A stretch of 7,705 bases of DNA from an uncultured Clostridia bacterium (GCA_946186175.1 CAMHMG010000141.1:1-7705), one strand, 5' to 3'. Counted from the stretch's first letter, positions 1-7,194 are shown. The notes: a model not told the origin generated them from the sequence alone. Numbers and translations: made by a program.

Positions 1-9
1 ATTATATTA

Positions 10-1395
10 TCAGCCTTTAATATTCCATGTTTTCCTGTAACCTATTTTCTTTTTCTTAATACGCTTACGCATTATTTTCTTTGCATTTTTATTACCCTTC
101 AACTTGAAGCAGGCATTTTTGTTAATATTTTTAAATGAGTTTTTGCCGATATTCTTAAATTTTTTACCGGTGATAGTTATTCTTTTAAGCTTTTTACAGT
201 TTTCAAAAGCAGATGCTCCGATTGATTTAACATTCTTACCTATCTTTAATGTAGTGATGGACATATCTTTAAATGCTCCGGCAGAAATCGATGTAACACT
301 GATGTAGCTGTTCTTATAAGATATTTTGTCGGGAATGGTGATCTTTCTTATAGTGACATCTGATGTTCCGACAAAGGCTGCTTCTTTACCTTTTGTTATC
401 ATATATAGACCTTTTCCGTTGTTAATGACAGAACCATATTCTGATGAAATATTAGCTTTAGAAATAGGTCTCTCTGACTTGATGTAATCAGGTTTTTTTT
501 CTTTATAAATATTTATTTCAAGTAAAATGTGCATATGATGGTAGGAAAAGTTAAGCTTATCATAACCATAAGTCTGATACATATCTTTCCAGGAATCATT
601 TATTGAGCTTATTGGATTTCTTTCAGCATAAAACGAAGTTTCATCATTTGTTGAAGTGCCGGATGTTTTACTTAGATCCGCTGTTGATTCTATCTCAATA
701 TTATATAAACTTGCATATATGATTTCATTTTTCATATGTTCGGTCATATTCCTTCTTAGATAATTCATGACACTGATCCTGTCAGCATTTTGAAATATTT
801 TATCAAATGCTTTCTTAGCTGTTTCACGATCCTTATCACTGTATTTGTCTTTGATCATATAGTTATCGTACCAGTATGGGATAGCATTTACAAATCTGAT
901 GTTTTTAGACTGGGCATAAGTATAAGCATTTTCTATCGTATCAGCATAGGTAGAAAAGCCGGTAATCTCGTCAGCTTTGTATTCTTTAAGTGTATACGGT
1001 TCTATATCGAGAACAATACCGGTGATCGTTGCATCAGGATGCGAAATGTTATATTCAGCTACTTTATCTATTTTTTCAATTATCATATCAACATTGTTAT
1101 ACCAGTTAGAACGGCCGGTCAGATAGTAGGTTGATATTCCGTTAGCTTTCAAAGAAGAGATCATTTCAACCTGATCATCAAAATTGGTAAAAGTGGTATA
1201 TACATCTGAAATATTAAGATAATGACAAATATCGATGGTTTTTTCAAGACTGTCGGTCGGAATTCCATGATCATACCAGCAGTATACGGAATTATGAATA
1301 TCGGACTTAGAGTCTGCTGATACTGAATCGGGGGAAAGACAGGATATAATTGTAATAATAATTGTTAATATTGAAGTTTTTATATTGTGCTTCAT
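10..1395 (-). CDS. Secreted GH18-like TIM-barrel protein with C-terminal BspA-like leucine-rich repeats
   Basis: Complete 461-residue protein. Residues 1-27 form a signal peptide: a Lys-containing start, a hydrophobic core at about 8-20, and a likely cut after the VSA at 25-27. It should therefore be exported. Residues ~35-295 look like a TIM barrel. Strand-like segments are VYCWYDHG (37-44), GISTYYLTG (86-94), TGIVLDIEP (125-133), FVNAIPYW (168-175) and RISVMNY (206-212). The D130-x-E132 pair and the later VMNY resemble the DxxDxDxE and MxY motifs of glycoside hydrolase family 18, but the two earlier acidic positions are Thr125 and Val128, so activity and substrate are uncertain. Residues ~345-425 hold two to three LRR_5 repeats (ISAGAFKDM, IGASAFENC, IGKNSFKNI). 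The last 31 residues contain 15 Lys/Arg and may stick to the cell wall. No LPXTG anchor or transmembrane tail is seen. An AGGAG lies at 1407-1411, 11 nt before the ATG. It is divergent from plsX and appears functionally unrelated. The secreted-LRR call is firm; the glycosidase fold is an inference. Confidence 0.8.
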   Translation of the reverse strand: MKHNIKTSILTIIITIISCLSPDSVSADSKSDIHNSVYCWYDHGIPTDSLEKTIDICHYLNISDVYTTFTNFDDQVEMISSLKANGISTYYLTGRSNWYNNVDMIIEKIDKVAEYNISHPDATITGIVLDIEPYTLKEYKADEITGFSTYADTIENAYTYAQSKNIRFVNAIPYWYDNYMIKDKYSDKDRETAKKAFDKIFQNADRISVMNYLRRNMTEHMKNEIIYASLYNIEIESTADLSKTSGTSTNDETSFYAERNPISSINDSWKDMYQTYGYDKLNFSYHHMHILLEINIYKEKKPDYIKSERPISKANISSEYGSVINNGKGLYMITKGKEAAFVGTSDVTIRKITIPDKISYKNSYISVTSISAGAFKDMSITTLKIGKNVKSIGASAFENCKKLKRITITGKKFKNIGKNSFKNINKNACFKLKGNKNAKKIMRKRIKKKKIGYRKTWNIKG

Positions 1396-1443
1396 AAATC
1401 GGAGTTCTCCTGTAATAGTATATTTAAATGCTAATTAATTGTT

Positions 1444-1472
1444 ATTGTAACTGTATTCGCATAAAATGACAA
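1444..1472 (-). promoter_or_regulatory. Sigma-A-type promoter for the secreted LRR protein gene
   Basis: Read on the minus strand, a TTGTCA -35 box (1467-1472) is followed by a 17-nt spacer and a TACAAT -10 box (1444-1449), each matching 5 of 6 consensus bases. The predicted start near 1437 gives a leader of about 42 nt before the ATG, including the AGGAG ribosome binding site. Called from sequence match only. Confidence 0.6.
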
Positions 1473-1551
1473 TAAAATAATATATCTTTTCAACTTTGTT
1501 TCACAGATACGTGACAGGAATAAATATTCTAAGGCGCTGTGATGTCCGATT

Positions 1552-1564
1552 TTTGGTTGTCAAA
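1552..1564. promoter_or_regulatory. Candidate FabT-like operator overlapping the plsX promoter
   Basis: The palindrome TTTGGTTGTCAAA has arms TTTG and CAAA around 5 nt, extending by one more T/A pair on the outside. It overlaps the -35 box of the plsX promoter. It matches 11 of 13 positions of the FabT (MarR-family fatty-acid repressor) core TTTGATTATCAAA as I recall it. The outermost consensus bases are not matched. Position and target gene make regulation by a fatty-acid repressor plausible, but a 13-base match in AT-rich DNA can arise by chance and no regulator gene is in the window. Confidence 0.35.
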
Positions 1565-1585
1565 AGAATATTTTTATGCTATATT
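1557..1585 (+). promoter_or_regulatory. Extended -10 promoter for plsX
   Basis: TTGTCA (1557-1562), a 17-nt spacer and TATATT (1580-1585), with TGC directly before the -10 box forming an extended -10 element. The predicted start near 1592 leaves a leader of about 90 nt before plsX. This is the best plus-strand promoter in the gap and probably drives plsX and at least part of the downstream genes, since no convincing promoter was found in the 3500-3584 or 7149-7210 gaps. Confidence 0.6.
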
Positions 1586-1629
1586 ATATAAGTTGCTTTG
1601 TAGCTGATTGACAGTATGATACAAGAAGA

Positions 1630-1659
1630 TTGATAGTGTTATGTAATTGTTATTATACT
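1630..1659 (+). promoter_or_regulatory. Possible second plsX promoter
   Basis: TTGATA (1630-1635), an 18-nt spacer and TATACT (1654-1659), each box matching 5 of 6 consensus bases. Transcription would begin near 1666, only a few bases before the GGAGG ribosome binding site, giving a very short leader. It would lie outside the candidate operator at 1552-1564 and so could provide unregulated basal expression. Weaker than the upstream promoter because of the spacer and the AT-rich background. Confidence 0.3.
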
Positions 1660-1682
1660 GAATATGAAACGGAGGAATCTTA

Positions 1683-2693
1683 ATGGCTGAAATGACGAAG
1701 GTTTGTTTGGATGCGATGGGTGGAGATAATTCGCCACATGAAATGGTCCTTGGTGCGGTTAACGCTGTTAAAGAGAAGGATAACCTGTTCGTATATATTG
1801 TCGGCCCCGAGGATAAGCTTAAAGATGAATTATCAAAGTACGAATATCCGGAAGAAAGAATAGAGATTGTTCATGCACCGGATGAAATAACGACTCATGA
1901 CACACCGGTTAATGCCATACGACAGAAAAGAGAATCATCTATGGTGGTAGGGCTTAAGATGGTCAAAGAAGGTAAGGCTGACGGTATTGTTTCTGCCGGT
2001 AATTCCGGAGCATTACTTGTTGGCGGACAGGTGTTGGTAGGAAAGCTTAAGGGCATTGAACGAGCTCCGCTCGCACCAATAGTTCCTACTGTTGATGGAG
2101 TTTGTCTGCTAATAGATTGTGGTGCCAATGTCGATGCTAAACCATCTAATCTTGTTCAGTTCGCCAAAATGGGTTCTATATATATGAAGTACGTTGTGGG
2201 TGTTGATAATCCACGCGTTGGAATAGTTAATATAGGTGTTGAGGAAGAGAAGGGTAATGCGCTTGTAAAAGAGACTTTCCCGCTCCTAAAGGCCTGTGAT
2301 GATATTAATTTTATTGGAAGTATAGAAGCAAGAGAGTTTCCATATGGAGCGGCTGATGTTGTTGTTACGGAAGCATTTGTGGGTAATGTAATGCTCAAGC
2401 TTACGGAAGGGTTGGCTTCAGGATTATTTGCAATGATCAAGAAAAGTATGACAGCCACTCCGTTGTCAACTCTTGGGGCAGCTTTAGTAAAACCTCAGCT
2501 TAAGAAGACACTTAAAACCTTCGATGCCACTGAATATGGAGGTGCACCGCTTCTTGGGCTTAACGGTCTGGTGGTTAAGATACACGGAAATGCAACCAAT
2601 AAAGAAGTCAAGAATGCATTGTTCCAGGTTGAGACATTTAAGGAACAGGATATTAATGGAAAGATTAAGGATATTCTGTTGGTTGACAAATAA
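1683..2693 (+). CDS. plsX: Phosphate acyltransferase PlsX
   Basis: Makes acyl-phosphate from acyl-ACP and inorganic phosphate. PlsY then uses acyl-phosphate to acylate glycerol-3-phosphate, the first step of phospholipid synthesis in most Gram-positive bacteria. PlsX is a peripheral protein at the cytoplasmic membrane. The 336-residue product has the usual family length. Family motifs are DAMGGDNSP (10-18), SAGNSGA (104-110), LIDCGANVDAKP (143-154), VNIGVEEEKGN (182-192) and the DVVVTEAFVGNVMLKLTEG segment (225-243). The first ATG is preferred over Met4 because GGAGG (1671-1675) lies 7 nt upstream. It is first in the plus-strand cluster, with its own promoter. The common clostridial upstream partners yceD and rpmF are missing, and acpP does not follow. 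The assignment is secure. Confidence 0.97.
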   Translation: MAEMTKVCLDAMGGDNSPHEMVLGAVNAVKEKDNLFVYIVGPEDKLKDELSKYEYPEERIEIVHAPDEITTHDTPVNAIRQKRESSMVVGLKMVKEGKADGIVSAGNSGALLVGGQVLVGKLKGIERAPLAPIVPTVDGVCLLIDCGANVDAKPSNLVQFAKMGSIYMKYVVGVDNPRVGIVNIGVEEEKGNALVKETFPLLKACDDINFIGSIEAREFPYGAADVVVTEAFVGNVMLKLTEGLASGLFAMIKKSMTATPLSTLGAALVKPQLKKTLKTFDATEYGGAPLLGLNGLVVKIHGNATNKEVKNALFQVETFKEQDINGKIKDILLVDK

Positions 2694-2698
2694 TTAAT

Positions 2699-2791
2699 AA
2701 CTATATTTGATAATTGCGAAACTTTATATGTTCTTCATAGTTTTGTGCATATTCTAATAAGTTTCGCAATTATCTAAAAACTATATTAGAT
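2699..2791. repeat. 13-bp near-perfect direct repeats bracketing the rnc leader hairpin
   Basis: AACTATATTTGAT (2699-2711) and AACTATATTAGAT (2779-2791) differ at one base and bracket the inverted repeat; the left copy overlaps its first three bases. Such an arrangement could be a target-site duplication around a small inserted element, or chance similarity in AT-rich DNA. The right copy ends directly before the rnc ribosome binding site. Confidence 0.45.
2709..2774 (+). promoter_or_regulatory. Long stem-loop in the plsX-rnc gap, candidate RNase III processing site
   Basis: Bases 2709-2724 (GATAATTGCGAAACTT) are exactly complementary to 2759-2774, a perfect 16-bp stem with 5 G-C pairs. Inside it, ATATG (2726-2730) can pair with CATAT (2748-2752), adding 5 bp after an asymmetric internal loop and leaving a 17-nt apical loop. 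The combined ~21 bp is about the size of a typical RNase III substrate, and the stem lies 30 nt before the rnc start. E. coli and some other bacteria limit RNase III by cleavage of a hairpin in their own rnc leader; a similar role here is an inference. It is not a standard terminator, because the stem is AT-rich and TAAAAA rather than a U-run follows. Confidence 0.55.
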
Positions 2792-2797
2792 GGAGTG
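2792..2797 (+). promoter_or_regulatory. rnc ribosome binding site that decides the start codon
   Basis: GGAGTG at 2792-2797 lies 6 nt before the ATG at 2804 (8 nt if only GGAG is counted). An in-frame GTG at 2795 falls inside this site and has no Shine-Dalgarno sequence of its own, so the ATG at 2804 is the better start. Confidence 0.7.
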
Positions 2798-2803
2798 ATA
2801 ATA

Positions 2804-3499
2804 ATGCTTAATTTTAACGAGCAGAAGTTAGAAGAGCATATACAATATGTATTTAATAATAAAGAACTTTTAAAACAGGCATTATCCCATAGTTCATTTA
2901 TTAACGAGATGAAGAAAAAGGGAATGGAGAGCTATGAGAGATTGGAATATCTTGGTGATGCAGTTCTTGAGCTGATATCCAGTGAATTTCTGTTCAATGA
3001 ATACAAAGATATGCCGGAGGGAAAACTTACAAAGCTTCGTGCCTCGATTGTATGTGAATATACTTTATCATCGGTGTCAAGAATGCTTCATTTAGGCGAT
3101 TATGTATTGCTTTCAAAGGGTGAAGAGATGACAGGAGGAAGAAACAGGGATTCTATTCTATGTGATCTTTTTGAATCGGTTCTTGGTGCCATTTATCTTG
3201 ATGGAGGAATGGAACCGGCCAGGAAATATGTAGAATCATTTCTTCTTACGGATATAGAACACAAAACATTGTTTTATGATGCAAAGACAACCCTTCAGGA
3301 GATTGTACAGAAGGATGGTAAGGGTTCTGTCAGTTATAAATTAGTGAGCGAATCGGGTCCTGATCATAATAAAACATATGTTATGGACGTTGTGGTTGAT
3401 GGGAAAAAGCTTGCCACAGGGAAAGGAAGCTCTAAGAAGAATGCTCAGCAGATGGCTGCATATGAAGCGATATTATTACTGAGAAAAAATAATTTATAG
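2804..3499 (+). CDS. rnc: Ribonuclease III
   Basis: Cytoplasmic endonuclease that cuts double-stranded RNA as a dimer, processing the 30S rRNA precursor and regulating mRNAs and antisense RNA pairs. The 231-residue product has the normal two-domain layout. The RNase III domain (~5-150) carries the signature ERLEYLGDA (45-53). The acidic metal-binding residues are E48, D52, D121 and E124, the last two in DLFESVLGAIYLD. The double-stranded RNA-binding domain (~158-227) starts at DAKTTLQE and ends in the basic GKGSSKKNAQQMAA segment (207-219). No key residue is missing. The start is placed at 2804 from the ribosome binding site; starting at the upstream GTG would add three residues (MII). It lies 110 nt after plsX, behind a long hairpin that may let the enzyme control its own mRNA, and 85 nt before smc. 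Firm assignment. Confidence 0.96.
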   Translation: MLNFNEQKLEEHIQYVFNNKELLKQALSHSSFINEMKKKGMESYERLEYLGDAVLELISSEFLFNEYKDMPEGKLTKLRASIVCEYTLSSVSRMLHLGDYVLLSKGEEMTGGRNRDSILCDLFESVLGAIYLDGGMEPARKYVESFLLTDIEHKTLFYDAKTTLQEIVQKDGKGSVSYKLVSESGPDHNKTYVMDVVVDGKKLATGKGSSKKNAQQMAAYEAILLLRKNNL

Positions 3500-3565
3500 A
3501 TTTATTATTTATCAGTTTGATTTGTTGCATATCTATGAAGCATAGCCTGGTAGATACGTTTTGTG

Positions 3566-3570
3566 AAGGA
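3566..3570 (+). promoter_or_regulatory. Poorly spaced ribosome binding site of smc
   Basis: AAGGA sits 14 nt before the smc ATG, farther than usual. A weaker GGA at 3573-3575 is better spaced (9 nt). No in-frame upstream start is possible because a TAA lies in frame at 3576-3578, so the ATG at 3585 stands. Translation initiation may be modest. Confidence 0.4.
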
Positions 3571-3584
3571 ATGGATAAGATAAT

Positions 3585-6500
3585 ATGTATTTGAAAAGTA
3601 TTGAAGTATATGGCTTCAAATCATTTGCTAACAGAATAGTTTTTGAATTTAACGAGGGAATAACAGGTATAGTTGGTCCTAACGGTTCAGGTAAGAGTAA
3701 TGTCGGAGATGCTGTAAGATGGGTTCTCGGTGAACAGAGCGCTAAGCAGCTTCGTGGTTCTAATATGCAGGATGTTATTTTTGCTGGTACAGAGCTTAGA
3801 AAACCACACGGATCTGCTTATGTTGCAATTACACTTGATAACAGCGATCACTCACTTCCGATTGATTATGAAGAGGTAACCGTTGCAAGACGTGTGTATC
3901 GTTCGGGCGAGAGCGAATACCTTATCAATGGTGTTGTAAGCAGGTTGAAGGATGTCAATGCACTGTTCTTTGATACAGGTATCGGTAAAGAAGGCTATTC
4001 TATTATCGGACAGGGTCAGGTAGAACGTATTCTTTCGGGAAAACCTGAGGAGAGACGTGAGCTTTTTGACGAGGCAGCAGGAATTGTAAAATATAAGAAG
4101 AATAAGGCTGCAACAGAGAAGTCATTAGCTGCGGAGAGGGAAAATCTCTCACGTGTCAATGATATTTTATCTGAGCTTGAGAAACAGGTGGGTCCTCTTG
4201 AGAAACAATCTGAGGTTGCTAAGAAGTATTTATTATATAAGGGTGAATTAAAACGTTTTGATGTTAATGTTTTCCTTATGGAAAATGAGCGCATTGAAAA
4301 AGACCTTAAAGATAATGAGGAAAAGCTTCACATTGTAAATGAAGACAGCGAACGTCTTAAGAAAGAATTTGAAGATACTAAGAATGAATATGAACGCATT
4401 GAGACTGTTCTTGAACAGTGCAATATTTCAATAGATGAGAACCGTAACCGTATTCATGAATTGAAGCTTAATAAAGAGCATAATGAGGGTGAGGTCAATG
4501 TTTTAAATCAGCAGATAAGTAATGCAAAATCATCCGATATTCATATGAGTGAGCAGATTGACAGAATTAACAAAAGTCTTGCTGCATCTGAAGCAGAGAA
4601 GAAGGGTTATCAGGATAAGAAGGCTGTTCTTGATGAGAAGATGGACAGTGCTGATGATGTTGTTGAAGAGGCAAGAGATTACAGTGAGTCCATTGAGGAA
4701 GAGATTAATAATTTACTTGAAGATATAGAGAAGAGCAAAGCAGATATAATTGAATATATGACAGGCGAATCTAATCTTAAAGCTAAGGTTGGACGTTATG
4801 ATACCATGCTTGAAAATATCAGTTATCGTAAGACTCAGCTTAATCAGCGTTTTCTTCAATTCAAATCAGATGAGATGAAGGATAAAGAGGAATATGATAA
4901 ACATAATGAATCCCTTAAGAAGATTGAAGAAGAGGTTACAAGTATTCTATCAAGACTAGATAAGGTTGATTTTGAACTTGATCGCAATACAATTGATACT
5001 AATGAGAATAAACAACGATTGTTTTCTGCTAACAATGAGTACGCCGGTGTTAAGTCTAAAGCGGAGGCACTTAGAAATATAACCGAGAGATACGACGGAT
5101 ACGGTAATTCGATCAAACGTGTAATGGAACAGAAACAGCATAATCCGGGAATTATCGGTGTTGTAGCAGATATTATTCAGGTTAACAAAGAATATGAGAT
5201 AGCTGTTGAGACAGCTCTTGGCGGAAGCATTCAGAATATTGTTACGGATAATGAGAATACTGCTAAGAAGCTTATAAGCTTTCTTAAAAAGAACAAATTC
5301 GGACGTGCTACATTTCTTCCTCTTACAACAATAGGTGGAAAGCACAGTGAATTTACATATAAAGAGGCGTTAAATGAACCCGGTGTTGTTGGTCTTGCCA
5401 AAGATCTGGTCAAGGTCAATGATAAATACACAGCGGTCGTGAATCATTTGCTCGGACGAATCATTGTATGTGAAGATATTGATCACGCGATTAATCTTAA
5501 TAAGAAGTTTCATCAGTCATTGCGTATTGTAACAAAAGAAGGAGAATTGTTGACTCCGGGCGGTGCAATGACCGGTGGTGCCTTCAAAAATTCATCTAAT
5601 CTGTTAGGTAGAAAGAGAGAGTTAGATGAGCTTTCAAAGGAGCTTACAGAGCTTTCTAATGAGATTGCCAACGCTACTAAGGATGAAACAGAGCTTCGTA
5701 CAAAACGAGAGGCATTAAAGACAGAGAAGGAAGATATCAATCTAAAGCTTCAGGAATTGTATCTTAATAAGAATACGATAACAATGAGTATTGAACAGGT
5801 CTCTAAAAATCTTGCCGAGACAGCTAATGCATATGCTTCTGTTAATAAGGAGAATAAAGAGTTAGAGGCTCAGATCGAGGAGATCAATAACAATAAGAAT
5901 GAACTTTATGAGAATCATAAACAGGCTGAAGAAGCTAAGAAAGCACTTGAAGAACGCATAGGTGTTCTTGAGGAGAGAGTTGCTTCTAAGCGTGAGGAGT
6001 TAAAGATTGCTAATGATAAGGTATCACAGCTTATGTTGGATTTCAATACGATGAAGCAGCAGGATGATTTTCTTATAGAGAACTTAAGGCGTATTCGCAC
6101 TGAAGAGAGTAAGCTCAAAGAGGAATTAGAACTTTACCGATCGCAGATGAGTAATTCAGGACGCGCTATAGAAGAGCTTGTAGCAAAGATTAATCATTTC
6201 AAAGATCTTATTGATACGGATGCCAAGGAGATTGAGAGTCTTGAAGAAACCCTTAATAAGGATATTAAGGACAAAGAAGAATTAAATGCTAAACACAAAG
6301 AATTTTTTACAAAACGAGAGAATCTCAATGAGGAGATTACAAAACTTGATAAATCGGCATTCAGGCTTAATGCCCAGTTAGAGAAGATCAATGAAAGTGC
6401 TGACAATCTCAGCAAATATATGTGGGAAGAATATGAGCTTACCTATCAGTCGGCACTTGATTTAAGAGATGAGAGTTTAAGTGATCTCTCTAAGTTAAAA

Positions 6501-7148
6501 TCAGAAGTTTCAGCTGTTAAGGCTAAGATTAAGTCTTTGGGTGATGTCAATGTCAATGCGATAGAGGACTACAAGGAAGTATCCGAGAGATATGAATTCT
6601 TAAAAGGACAGCATGATGATATTGTCAAAGCGGAAACCAATCTTGTTCAGATAATTGAAGAATTAGATACTGCGATGAGAACCCAGTTTGAAGAGAAGTT
6701 CAAAGAAATTCAGATAATGTTTGAGAAGGTGTTCAAAGAGCTTTTCGGAGGTGGTAAGGCGTCACTCGAGCTTGTTGATAGTGAGGATATATTAGAGGCC
6801 GGAATCAGAATTATTGCACAGCCGCCCGGAAAGAAGTTACAGAATATGATGCAGCTTTCCGGTGGAGAGAAAGCGTTATCTGCAATCGCACTTCTTTTTG
6901 CAATACAGAGTCTTAAGCCTTCACCGTTCTGTCTTCTTGATGAGATTGAAGCGGCATTGGATGATTCTAATGTCACAAGATATGCCAAGTATCTTAACAA
7001 ACTTACAAAGGATACACAGTTCATTGTAATAACCCACAGAAAGGGAACAATGGAGGCGGCTGATGTTTTATATGGTATTACTATGCAGGAGAAAGGTGTG
7101 TCTACTTTGGTTTCTGTCAATCTTATTGAAAATGAATTGGATGATTAA
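3585..7148 (+). CDS. smc: Chromosome partition/condensation protein SMC
   Basis: ATPase core of the SMC-ScpA-ScpB complex, which extrudes and aligns DNA loops to organise and segregate the chromosome. The 1187-residue length is normal for bacterial SMC. The N-terminal head opens with the conserved YLKSIEVYGFKSFA stretch and has Walker A GPNGSGKSN (31-39). Coiled-coil arm one spans ~170-500. The hinge spans ~505-675, from GYGNSI to the glycine-rich GGAMTGGAF (659-667). The returning arm spans ~675-1025. The C-terminal head has the ABC signature LSGGE (1091-1095), Walker B CLLDE with D1119/E1120, D-loop ALDD (1124-1127) and the H-loop histidine H1151 in FIVITHRKG. All ATPase motifs are intact and there is no frameshift. 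RecN and Rad50 are excluded by the hinge sequence and the SMC-type ends. It follows rnc by 85 nt, the usual Firmicutes order; scpA and scpB are not in the window. Confidence 0.98.
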   Translation: MYLKSIEVYGFKSFANRIVFEFNEGITGIVGPNGSGKSNVGDAVRWVLGEQSAKQLRGSNMQDVIFAGTELRKPHGSAYVAITLDNSDHSLPIDYEEVTVARRVYRSGESEYLINGVVSRLKDVNALFFDTGIGKEGYSIIGQGQVERILSGKPEERRELFDEAAGIVKYKKNKAATEKSLAAERENLSRVNDILSELEKQVGPLEKQSEVAKKYLLYKGELKRFDVNVFLMENERIEKDLKDNEEKLHIVNEDSERLKKEFEDTKNEYERIETVLEQCNISIDENRNRIHELKLNKEHNEGEVNVLNQQISNAKSSDIHMSEQIDRINKSLAASEAEKKGYQDKKAVLDEKMDSADDVVEEARDYSESIEEEINNLLEDIEKSKADIIEYMTGESNLKAKVGRYDTMLENISYRKTQLNQRFLQFKSDEMKDKEEYDKHNESLKKIEEEVTSILSRLDKVDFELDRNTIDTNENKQRLFSANNEYAGVKSKAEALRNITERYDGYGNSIKRVMEQKQHNPGIIGVVADIIQVNKEYEIAVETALGGSIQNIVTDNENTAKKLISFLKKNKFGRATFLPLTTIGGKHSEFTYKEALNEPGVVGLAKDLVKVNDKYTAVVNHLLGRIIVCEDIDHAINLNKKFHQSLRIVTKEGELLTPGGAMTGGAFKNSSNLLGRKRELDELSKELTELSNEIANATKDETELRTKREALKTEKEDINLKLQELYLNKNTITMSIEQVSKNLAETANAYASVNKENKELEAQIEEINNNKNELYENHKQAEEAKKALEERIGVLEERVASKREELKIANDKVSQLMLDFNTMKQQDDFLIENLRRIRTEESKLKEELELYRSQMSNSGRAIEELVAKINHFKDLIDTDAKEIESLEETLNKDIKDKEELNAKHKEFFTKRENLNEEITKLDKSAFRLNAQLEKINESADNLSKYMWEEYELTYQSALDLRDESLSDLSKLKSEVSAVKAKIKSLGDVNVNAIEDYKEVSERYEFLKGQHDDIVKAETNLVQIIEELDTAMRTQFEEKFKEIQIMFEKVFKELFGGGKASLELVDSEDILEAGIRIIAQPPGKKLQNMMQLSGGEKALSAIALLFAIQSLKPSPFCLLDEIEAALDDSNVTRYAKYLNKLTKDTQFIVITHRKGTMEAADVLYGITMQEKGVSTLVSVNLIENELDD

Positions 7149-7194
7149 CTGTAATTGTTAAGGTAGAATGATTTAATAGATATGAATAGTTTTT

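Noticed and set aside
104..1134. Plus-strand open frames at 104-307 and 790-1134
   Set aside because: They lie antisense to the secreted protein gene, whose signal peptide, repeats and promoter are convincing; their translations show no recognisable domain.
1501..1514. TCAC-N6-GTGA inverted repeat between the divergent promoters
   Set aside because: Arms of 4 bp only, with opposite polarity to a Crp-type TGTGA-N6-TCACA site; expected by chance.
1608..1637. TTGACA at 1608-1613 as a plsX promoter
   Set aside because: The -35 box is perfect, but the best -10 at an allowed distance is GATAGT (1632-1637), 4 of 6 with an 18-nt spacer, weaker than the other candidates.
2709..2774. Reading the hairpin as a rho-independent terminator after plsX
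   Set aside because: The stem has only 5 G-C pairs in 16, the loop is long (34 nt), and no T-run follows it on the plus strand.
3533..3545. CTATG-AAG-CATAG palindrome in the rnc-smc gap
   Set aside because: A 5-bp stem with a 3-nt loop and no T-run is too weak for a terminator, and it overlaps an alternative TATCTA/TAGATA pairing; probably chance.
4016..6415. Several minus-strand open frames of 66-129 codons across smc
   Set aside because: Shadows of the smc reading frame: Ser/Leu-rich translations typical of the complement of Glu/Lys-rich coiled-coil codons, without ribosome binding sites of note.
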